Origin: Thermoplasmata archaeon
GTDB lineage: Archaea; Thermoplasmatota; Thermoplasmata; Thermoplasmatales; Thermoplasmataceae
DNA length: 5,554 nucleotides
Assembly: GCA_021810575.1 (NCBI GenBank)
Contig: JAJZIN010000039.1
Span: forward strand, 1 to 5,554
Direction: 5' to 3'
The notes under the pieces are model-generated. The model made no database searches, was not told the origin of the DNA, and saw only the letters and a list, made by a program, of their open reading frames with translations. A program made the position numbers and the translations under genes. Position 1 is the stretch's first letter. Each line of letters begins with the position of its first letter. This document shows, piece after piece, positions 1 through 5,554 of this stretch.

Positions 1-575
1 TGATAATGAGTTTCAGATGATATTGACCTGACTGTTCCAATTCTTTTAATCAGGAGTTTTCCCTCCATCATTTTATCTTCATCTGCATCTTCTATGAGAG
101 AATCTACTACGACTGCTTTACCTGAATCAAATTGATCCAGAAGTTCTGCTGCCTCCTCTGGGTCCTTGGCAAATACAGAGCTGTACATCTTCATTCCTGC
201 GGGAATTCCAAGAATAGGAATTTGAGGATTTACAGATAGAATATCTCCAGCAGTTCCATCTCCTCCTGCGAACAGAATTATATCACATCTCTTTTCTGCT
301 TCACGAACAAAATTAATGGTGTCCTGGCGATCTGTAACTTCCCCGTGTTTATATATGACTTCCACGTTATCAAACCCAGAAGTCAATAGCGCATCCTCTC
401 CCATATTTCCTGATGCAGTCAGGAAAACATAATACCTGTTCAGATTATCCAGAAATCTCATGGCTCTGGATATGGAATAGCTCTGATCTGAATTCGTGCT
501 TAACCTATCTGATCCATTTGTCCTGTAAAAAAGACCTTCACCCGCTCTCGGATTTATCATGAAACCTATCTTCAT
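1..575 (-). CDS. ATP-NAD kinase-like protein (COG3199 / AcoX type), N-terminal half, cut by window edge
   Basis: The gene begins at an ATG on the minus strand and stays open to the left edge, giving 191 residues of a family whose members are usually around 350-380 long. The start MKIGFMINPRAG places the N-P-x-A-G nucleotide-fold motif at residues 8-12. The diagnostic GGDGT of NAD kinases and diacylglycerol-kinase-like folds is at 104-108, followed by Asp111. A GIPAGMKMYSSVFA stretch (123-136) is typical of the COG3199 branch and not of classical NadK, which is why I call that branch. The expected role is cytosolic phosphorylation of NAD to NADP with ATP or polyphosphate; this is inferred from the family, because substrate choice in this branch is poorly settled. 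The start is supported by a GGAG ten bases upstream. The gene follows the membrane protein by 4 bases, so it is probably co-transcribed and translationally coupled with it. No frameshift or missing motif is visible in the part present. Confidence 0.85.
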   Translation of the reverse strand, partial: MKIGFMINPRAGEGLFYRTNGSDRLSTNSDQSYSISRAMRFLDNLNRYYVFLTASGNMGEDALLTSGFDNVEVIYKHGEVTDRQDTINFVREAEKRCDIILFAGGDGTAGDILSVNPQIPILGIPAGMKMYSSVFAKDPEEAAELLDQFDSGKAVVVDSLIEDADEDKMMEGKLLIKRIGTVRSISSETHY

Positions 576-579
576 ATGT

Positions 580-2307
580 TCACTTCTCCATCATCATCAT
601 TTTTCCGTAATAAGTGCTATTATAAACAGCAAAATAAATGTTCGATTCAGGCAGATACTTTGAATAAATTCTGATACTTAAAAAGCTTGGACCATTCTGA
701 GTTGGCTTTTGGATCTGGTAGGTACCAAAACTATAGGATCCATTCTGTTCCAGTGGCACAGAATTTGTGAACCTTGTGGTGTTGCTAACAAGTACATCGT
801 AATGCCAGCTTTGAGGCGCACCAATTAGGATATTCTCAGAAACATTCGCATTTACAGTGTTATATACTGTCACATTTTCTATAAATGCCGTCCTGTTAGA
901 TATGGAAGCTGAAGGATACTGCATCTCTATATTTTCTGCTGGATCAATTTTAAAAAATATAAGAGAGATAGATCTATCGGAACTGCCCACATAGATCCTC
1001 AGATCAGCGCGGTTTAAACCGGCCGGAGCGGATGTTGTATTTATTCCAATATGGAAAGTATTCATCTCCCCCGGTTTTATAAGAGTGTTATTTGTTGAGA
1101 TTGATATTCCCATTGCAGGTGACACGGAAAACCCCGGATTAATGCTATTCTGACCATAATTTGATATGATGATATCATAATAGCTCATGGAGTGAGAGCC
1201 GTTCAAAGAAACATCCCACTGTTCGTTGTAGAATACGCCCATTTCTGGACTGGATAGGTGAAGTGGATAGGGAGTGAGGCCTATAATGGCAAGAGCCATT
1301 GCTATCCCTATGGCCACAAATGCCTTCTTACTCGCCCTCAGATAATTTGTATCTACTGGCTCAATTGTTCCCATACCAAGAAATGCAAGGAACATTGGGA
1401 GAATCAACCATGCAAGATACGTAAAAGAAATAAATATCATTATTGTAATGAAAATATATGAAACGTTCTTTCTGAAAGACCTGTTAAATCCAGATAGTAT
1501 CATACCACCATCCATTAGTCCAATTGGGAATGAATTGAATGATGTGAAAATTAACCCTGACCAGCCTGCAAGGCTGATAGGGTCCAGAAATCCAGAATTT
1601 GGTATGAGATGACCTGTAATCATCTGGATGAGAAGTGGTATGTTTATAATGCTTGTTGTTCCATTTGTAACATAGCTGGCACCTGTGTATAATGATAAAC
1701 CGAGATATCCCACGGTTAGAAAAATAGTTGAAATTATGAAACCCGTAACGAGGGAAAAGAACCCTGCCAGGATTTCATCATCGGAATTCATATAGGGTTC
1801 ATCAGGTGCATTTATTATTCCCATTGTTCCCATCAGAAATGGGTTTGGGACAAAAAGAGGTATAGAGTATTTCTGCTTCCTGCTCTTCATGATAAGATAT
1901 TTCGGTAATTCCCTCATTATGAGAATTGATATCACTGGAAGAACGAAGTAAAGGATGCTCAGTGATAAGATCGAAATAGGTCTCATCCCGGAATAATAAC
2001 TGTTTGAATATGAATAACCTGCATATATTATGGATAGAATCGTAAGGATTATAAGTAGAAATTTCAGGTATGTTCTATTTTTGTTATTTACCTTCTTGAA
2101 AGAAATGATCTCCCCTTTTCCATTTGTATATGAATAAAACCCTCTTTCTTTCATGGCATTGTAAAGTTGCTCGAATTTTTTGCTGCTGTACTCACTTTCA
2201 GGTATTTTGAAAGTAAGGATGTTGTTATCCCTTTCAACCTTGAGTATCGTGAAAAAAGATGAGAATATTCTTATTTCTTCCTCATCCTGATTTCTGCTGC
2301 CAGCCAT
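580..2307 (-). CDS. Site-2 protease (M50, EGY-like) family membrane protein with degenerate active site and exported C-terminal domain
   Basis: The protein has 575 residues. Residues 1-78 form a charged, probably cytosolic domain. Six or seven hydrophobic segments follow, near 81-97, 108-131, 180-205, 219-233 (weak), 243-262, 284-311 and 328-348. Two blocks match archaeal/plant EGY-type site-2 proteases: a P-x-F-x-P-N-P-F-x-x-G-T-x-G stretch at 150-163 and N-x-x-P-x-G-x-x-D-G-G at 258-268. Where active enzymes carry the zinc site HExxH, this protein has RELPK at 132-136. Both zinc-binding histidines are gone, while Glu133 and Asp266 remain. Proteolysis is therefore unlikely; a binding, chaperone or regulatory role is inference. 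Residues about 350-565 look like one or two Ig-like beta domains with nine N-x-S/T sequons, as expected outside the cell. The gene starts 22 bases after alaS with no clear Shine-Dalgarno. A TTTAATAA about 31 bases before the ATG could be its own weak TATA box. It could instead be an unrelated membrane protein, but two family blocks in order make that less likely. Confidence 0.75.
   Translation of the reverse strand: MAGSRNQDEEEIRIFSSFFTILKVERDNNILTFKIPESEYSSKKFEQLYNAMKERGFYSYTNGKGEIISFKKVNNKNRTYLKFLLIILTILSIIYAGYSYSNSYYSGMRPISILSLSILYFVLPVISILIMRELPKYLIMKSRKQKYSIPLFVPNPFLMGTMGIINAPDEPYMNSDDEILAGFFSLVTGFIISTIFLTVGYLGLSLYTGASYVTNGTTSIINIPLLIQMITGHLIPNSGFLDPISLAGWSGLIFTSFNSFPIGLMDGGMILSGFNRSFRKNVSYIFITIMIFISFTYLAWLILPMFLAFLGMGTIEPVDTNYLRASKKAFVAIGIAMALAIIGLTPYPLHLSSPEMGVFYNEQWDVSLNGSHSMSYYDIIISNYGQNSINPGFSVSPAMGISISTNNTLIKPGEMNTFHIGINTTSAPAGLNRADLRIYVGSSDRSISLIFFKIDPAENIEMQYPSASISNRTAFIENVTVYNTVNANVSENILIGAPQSWHYDVLVSNTTRFTNSVPLEQNGSYSFGTYQIQKPTQNGPSFLSIRIYSKYLPESNIYFAVYNSTYYGKMMMMEK
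586..589 (-). promoter_or_regulatory. Shine-Dalgarno (GGAG) for the NAD kinase-like gene
   Basis: GGAG lies inside the last codons of the upstream membrane-protein gene, ten bases before the kinase ATG at 575. It matches the core of the archaeal anti-SD. Its position within the preceding reading frame, with only 4 bases between stop and start, fits translational coupling in an operon. It also supports the chosen start of the kinase. Confidence 0.5.
589..600 (-). repeat. Four tandem ATG triplets at the 3' end of the membrane-protein gene
   Basis: ATG occurs four times in a row and encodes Met570-Met573, just before the final Glu-Lys-stop. The last G of the run is also the first G of the GGAG ribosome-binding site of the next gene. 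The unit is one codon, so length changes would keep the frame of the membrane protein and leave the spacing from GGAG to the kinase start unchanged. None of the four ATGs is in frame with the kinase. Confidence 0.6.
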
Positions 2308-2329
2308 ATATATACTCGTTATGCTAAAT

Positions 2330-4972
2330 TTAGTTTATTAAATTTTCACTTTTCAACTGATTTAAACCAATAGGGATAACCTGACCCTTACCGTCCCACT
2401 CAATTTTTGATATACATTTTACTATCTTTTGAAGTTCGTCTTTATTCCTTCCAACAACAGTCTTTTTTTCTTTTGTGGAGAGAATAAAAGAATCTGGTTT
2501 GCTCAGGGCAATGGGCACTGCAAGTTTTAACAATTCATCTTTTTCCAAATCTACTATCCATGCATTAGTTCCACATAAGACCAACTTTCTTGCAGAATCA
2601 AAGAGATGTGTTAGTATTTCTTTGTTTGCCACTGTAATTTCTTCTCTTAAGCGAATAAGTTCTTCTATACTCTTTTCCACTTTTTGAACAGTGTCCTCCG
2701 TTGATCTTACTATATTTTTTATCCTGGTCAGATCCGATTCTATACTTTCAACATAGTTTAGTGCTGCATTTCCTGCGGCAAATGTGAATCTAAATATGCC
2801 CTCCTGAATGCTTTCGACCTTTAGAATCTTTAAAAATCCAATTTCTCCCGTGCCAGATAGATGAGTTCCTCCACACCCCTCAACATCAACACCCTCGATC
2901 TCCACGACTCTAAGCTTCCCGGATAGTGGAACGCCACCTTCAAAAAGTCTGAACCCATAAGTTTCTATTGCTTTGTTCCAGTCCATGAATCTTGAAGTTA
3001 CCTTCCTGTTCTCGGTAATTCTTGCAAGACATTCATGTTCTATGAGCCTGATGGTTTCGTCTGTGATCTTTCCGTTATATGTAATGTCAATCCTTGAGGA
3101 TTCCACACCCTTCTGGGCCCCTGCCTGCCAGACCTGTTCTCCCAGTAGCTTTCTCAGTGTTCCAAGCAGTAGATGAGTTGATGTGTGATGAACCATTAGC
3201 TGTTTTCGTCGTGTTCCATCAACATATCCTTTTACTCTTGTGCCCTTTTCTATATGACCAACTATTTTGTGAACAACTGCATTCCCATCCTTATAAACAT
3301 CTATTACACTGTATTTCTTTGAACCAACCTGGAAATATCCTGTGTCAAATGGCTGGCCACCTCCTGTTGGATAGAAAGCGGTTTGGTTGGTTACTATTAA
3401 ATCATCTGAAGAATCAAGTATAATACAGGTGAATTCAAGCATGTTTGGGTCGTCATAATAAAGTGGCCTTGTTTCGAGGCCTCTGAATATGGAAACTTCT
3501 TCCTTAGCCTTGATTATTTTTTCCTTTCCTGTGTGCCTTTCAACTATCCTTGCGTGGAAATCAGGCGGAATTATTAATTCCTTTCCCTGTTCCTTCATAA
3601 TCTGTGATACAAAATCAGGAACCAGCCCGTGGGAATCATAGAGCATTTCCAGATCACTGAAGTCCATTGCCCCCTTTTTCTTAAGAATCCTCTTAACGAT
3701 CTCAATACCCTTTTCAAGAGATTTTTCATATTTATCTCTTTCTTCATCAATTATTTCCTGAAGGAATTGTTCCGGAAAATCATCTACTATACCTTTCATG
3801 TTTGATGCCTGAAGTTTTATTATTTCCATCAGTGAGCCTTTGAAATGAAGATGATCTATTGCCCTGAAAGATCTTCTGAGAAGTAATCTGAAAAGATAAC
3901 CAACCTTTACATTACTTGGAATAACGTAGTCCCTTGAAAGAAGTAATATAGACCGTGCGTGGTCTCCAAGTACATATGCCTGTCTTATTTTCTCTACATG
4001 ATCCCAGCTGAACGACAGATCGTCTCTTACTACCTTCCTAACTTCTTTCTCTATCTCAGAGGGCAATCTGTCTGGATCAGAGGAATAGATCTGAGTTATT
4101 GCTCCCATTTCTGAGATGTTTTCCATCTCAACCCCTGACCTGGTGAGTATATGAGAGATAACGCTTCCATATGTTGAGTCGTATACTGTTGGTGAACCCT
4201 GAGTAACCCAGCTTATCCTTTCCAGCCCGTACCCAGTATCAACTATATTCATTTCCATCTTTGAATAGGTTGAACCTTCTATTTCTATGGGACCTTCTGG
4301 ATCTTCTCTTAAATCCATGAAAACCAGAGTTCCAACCTCTAGACCCCTAACGAAAACTTCCAGGGCATCCCCTGCATTTCCACCACCTGACCATGGCTTC
4401 TCCTTGTATGATATTTCTCCCCGTTTTATTCCAACTACCTCAGAGAGAAAACCATCACATCTGGAAACGGTTCCCTCCTTCCAGTAATGGCTTTCCCTGC
4501 TGTTATTGAAACTATCATGACATAGCATCTCAAAACATGTTAAGTGCCTACCGGAAACTCCTACCAGGTCCAGATCATTCATTCTGATAGATGGCTGTGA
4601 CATGACCAGCGGATTTCCTGGTGGCGGGACTAATCCAGAAGTTACATGAGGCTGAAAGTCATAGATTGAGGCATTAACCAGTAGAACATCATCTCTCCAT
4701 CTTGGAACCACCGGGTACGGCTTTATGTATCTATGATCCTTTGAGAAATAATTTATGAATTCTGTCCTTACCTGATCAGGTGATAGAGGCCCTTTACCAG
4801 CAGGATTTCCAATGAAACCATAGGAGTCGCATGGAGGATCGCCGCATGTCACCCTGTCAGAACTCTGAGTCCAGAAAAAGTTTTTACATGATATGCATTG
4901 TTTTCTGTGAAAATCATTTTCCTTAAAAAATGCCAGTTGAAATGGACCTTCGCTTTCTATTTCATTATCCAT
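2330..4972 (-). CDS. alaS: Alanyl-tRNA synthetase, archaeal type
   Basis: This is a complete class II synthetase of 880 residues, close to the roughly 900 usual in archaea. It joins alanine to tRNA-Ala in the cytosol and hydrolyses mischarged Ser/Gly-tRNA. Cys26, Cys29, Cys43 and Cys48 form the Cys4 block that marks the archaeal N-terminus. The catalytic core follows, with RWRDDV (91-96), the archaeal SGGGNAG (195-201) and the motif-3 region GYGLER...QG...YDS (247-266). Asn354 in PSN and the LYDSHG block at 444-449 correspond to the tRNA-recognition region that reads G3:U70. The editing domain has FYPTGGGQPFDTG (533-545), H596xxxH600 and C700xxxH704, so all four metal ligands are present and editing should work. 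A coiled coil spans about 740-785, then a C-terminal C-Ala-like domain whose glycine-rich end is eroded. The start is fixed by the conserved FFKENDFHRKQC segment close behind it; a GGGGG sits only three bases upstream. The gene follows flpA after an AT-rich spacer and leads the downstream pair. Confidence 0.97.
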   Translation of the reverse strand: MDNEIESEGPFQLAFFKENDFHRKQCISCKNFFWTQSSDRVTCGDPPCDSYGFIGNPAGKGPLSPDQVRTEFINYFSKDHRYIKPYPVVPRWRDDVLLVNASIYDFQPHVTSGLVPPPGNPLVMSQPSIRMNDLDLVGVSGRHLTCFEMLCHDSFNNSRESHYWKEGTVSRCDGFLSEVVGIKRGEISYKEKPWSGGGNAGDALEVFVRGLEVGTLVFMDLREDPEGPIEIEGSTYSKMEMNIVDTGYGLERISWVTQGSPTVYDSTYGSVISHILTRSGVEMENISEMGAITQIYSSDPDRLPSEIEKEVRKVVRDDLSFSWDHVEKIRQAYVLGDHARSILLLSRDYVIPSNVKVGYLFRLLLRRSFRAIDHLHFKGSLMEIIKLQASNMKGIVDDFPEQFLQEIIDEERDKYEKSLEKGIEIVKRILKKKGAMDFSDLEMLYDSHGLVPDFVSQIMKEQGKELIIPPDFHARIVERHTGKEKIIKAKEEVSIFRGLETRPLYYDDPNMLEFTCIILDSSDDLIVTNQTAFYPTGGGQPFDTGYFQVGSKKYSVIDVYKDGNAVVHKIVGHIEKGTRVKGYVDGTRRKQLMVHHTSTHLLLGTLRKLLGEQVWQAGAQKGVESSRIDITYNGKITDETIRLIEHECLARITENRKVTSRFMDWNKAIETYGFRLFEGGVPLSGKLRVVEIEGVDVEGCGGTHLSGTGEIGFLKILKVESIQEGIFRFTFAAGNAALNYVESIESDLTRIKNIVRSTEDTVQKVEKSIEELIRLREEITVANKEILTHLFDSARKLVLCGTNAWIVDLEKDELLKLAVPIALSKPDSFILSTKEKKTVVGRNKDELQKIVKCISKIEWDGKGQVIPIGLNQLKSENLIN

Positions 4973-4994
4973 ATTCCCCCTATTCTATCCTTAT

Positions 4995-5031
4995 CTTAAA
5001 TTATTCTCATCTTTTTTATCAGGCTTTTAAA
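4995..5031 (-). promoter_or_regulatory. Candidate promoter region (TATA-like boxes) of alaS
   Basis: Two AT-rich boxes precede alaS on the minus strand. TTTAAAAG at 5031-5024 would place transcription start near 5002 and leave a leader of about 30 bases ending in GGGGG. AATAATTTAAG at 5005-4995 is centred about 28 bases before the ATG, as expected for the leaderless transcripts common in this kind of archaeon. The whole spacer is AT-rich, so chance matches are likely and I cannot choose between the two. The rest of the spacer holds no ORF, tRNA or clear repeat. Confidence 0.35.
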
Positions 5032-5098
5032 GAATTTTACATATTTAGGTATCTCAGACTATTTGGCAATATGCATTTTTTAGCTTCACAATAATATG

Positions 5099-5116
5099 TT
5101 AAAAAATTTTTAAAAC
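5099..5116 (-). terminator. Candidate oligo-T terminator downstream of flpA
   Basis: About 30 bases after the flpA stop the minus strand reads GGTTTTAAAAATTTTTTAA. This gives a T4 run and a T6 run without a GC-rich stem. Archaeal RNA polymerase commonly terminates at such oligo-T tracts. The position, after flpA and before the candidate alaS promoter boxes, supports separate transcription of flpA and alaS. The spacer is AT-rich throughout, so this remains tentative. Confidence 0.4.
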
Positions 5117-5147
5117 CTGATATTACTGAAAATAACTACTTTTCAAT

Positions 5148-5554
5148 TTAATTAGTATTTTCCAGAAACAAAAGAAAGTGACCTTTATGGTAATTAGAAA
5201 TATCTGTTATGGAGATTATATGAATTCCTGCTCTTTTTTTCAAAAGCCCTGTAACCTCATTAAGAATCTCTGAAGGCTTCCTTGAGGAATCTATAGATGT
5301 TGCCTTTAAAATAAAAATTGCGTGCTGCCAGTGGTTAAAGCAATCAAGATTATTGAAGAGAATTGAGATCTGATCACGCTGAGATATGTCCTGATATATT
5401 ATCTCCGGATCCCGTTCCATAAAGAAGGAATATCTATCAGGATTCCTGGCATTTGAAAGTACAGGATAAATATTATTTCTTTTCTCTGCAAGTCTTAAAA
5501 GTCCAGAAAATGGCTCAGGAGAAAATTCTACTGCGAATATGTGTCCATCTGGTG
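5148..5554 (-). CDS. flpA: Fibrillarin-like rRNA/tRNA 2'-O-methyltransferase, C-terminal part, cut by window edge
   Basis: The reading frame is open to the right edge and gives 134 residues plus stop, roughly the last 60% of a family usually 200-230 long. The Met at 5420 is internal, because conserved sequence continues upstream of it. Recognisable blocks, in order, are PDGHIFAVEFSPEP (the AVEFS motif with the SAM-ribose glutamate at 5526-5528), RNNIYPVLSNARNPDRY, EIIYQDISQ, LKATSID and a final HKGHFLLFL. From the K-D-K-H catalytic tetrad of fibrillarins, the Asp (5388-5390), second Lys (5304-5306) and His (5178-5180) are present; the first Lys would lie outside the window. The enzyme methylates ribose 2'-OH groups of rRNA and tRNA in the C/D-box sRNP with L7Ae and Nop5, and nop5 is often the neighbour upstream, here beyond the edge. 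Two positions are unusual: Asn replaces the usual Asp of the D-A-x-x-P adenine-contact block, and the GG usually before the KARSID motif is missing. The family assignment is firm despite this divergence. Confidence 0.92.
   Translation of the reverse strand, partial: PDGHIFAVEFSPEPFSGLLRLAEKRNNIYPVLSNARNPDRYSFFMERDPEIIYQDISQRDQISILFNNLDCFNHWQHAIFILKATSIDSSRKPSEILNEVTGLLKKRAGIHIISITDISNYHKGHFLLFLENTN

Noticed and set aside
1258..1461. A 67-residue open frame on the plus strand inside the membrane-protein gene
   Set aside because: It is antisense to the last membrane segments, has unusual composition and no ribosome-binding site. The same applies to the plus-strand frames at 2475-2687, 2973-3176 and 4287-4487.
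3094..3423. A 109-residue open frame on the plus strand inside alaS
   Set aside because: It lies wholly antisense to strongly conserved editing-domain sequence, has no recognisable motif and no start signal. It is a shadow of the alaS frame.
4973..5147. A possible C/D-box small RNA in the flpA-alaS spacer, suggested by an AAGATGA and CTGA words next to a fibrillarin gene
   Set aside because: The C-like and D-like words are not in the order or spacing C, D', C', D, and the C-like word has a mismatch. No guide-length interval could be drawn on either strand.
5148..5420. Taking Met at 5420 as the start of a separate 90-residue gene
   Set aside because: The frame stays open upstream and encodes the conserved AVEFS and N-A-R-x-P blocks of fibrillarin, so this Met is internal.

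Overview
The window looks like chromosomal DNA from an AT-rich archaeon, most likely of the Thermoplasmatales (Thermoplasma/Ferroplasma/Cuniculiplasma type). Two genes support the archaeal assignment. One is a fibrillarin-like rRNA 2'-O-methyltransferase. The other is an alanyl-tRNA synthetase of the archaeal form, with the extra N-terminal Cys4 block. The order-level guess is softer: it rests on AT-rich codon use, low-GC spacers and a heavily N-glycosylatable exported domain. No sequence comparison was possible.

All four recognisable genes lie on the minus strand, so they read from high to low coordinates. First comes the C-terminal part of flpA (cut by the right edge). It is followed by a 175-base AT-rich spacer with a probable oligo-T terminator for flpA and a probable promoter for the next gene. 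Then comes a full-length alaS, then after 22 bases a 575-residue multi-pass membrane protein of the site-2 protease (M50, EGY-like) fold. After 4 more bases comes the N-terminal half of a COG3199-type (ATP-NAD/AcoX) kinase, cut by the left edge. The tight spacing of the last three genes suggests one transcription unit.

Functionally the window is mostly housekeeping: C/D-box-guided rRNA methylation, alanine charging of tRNA and probably NADP supply. The unusual member is the membrane protein. It keeps the M50 scaffold and the DGG block, but the zinc-binding HExxH has become RELPK, so it is predicted to be an inactive rhomboid-like 'pseudoprotease' analogue. It is fused to a large, probably extracellular beta-rich domain with nine N-glycosylation sequons. 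No mobile element, CRISPR array, tRNA or rRNA gene was seen.
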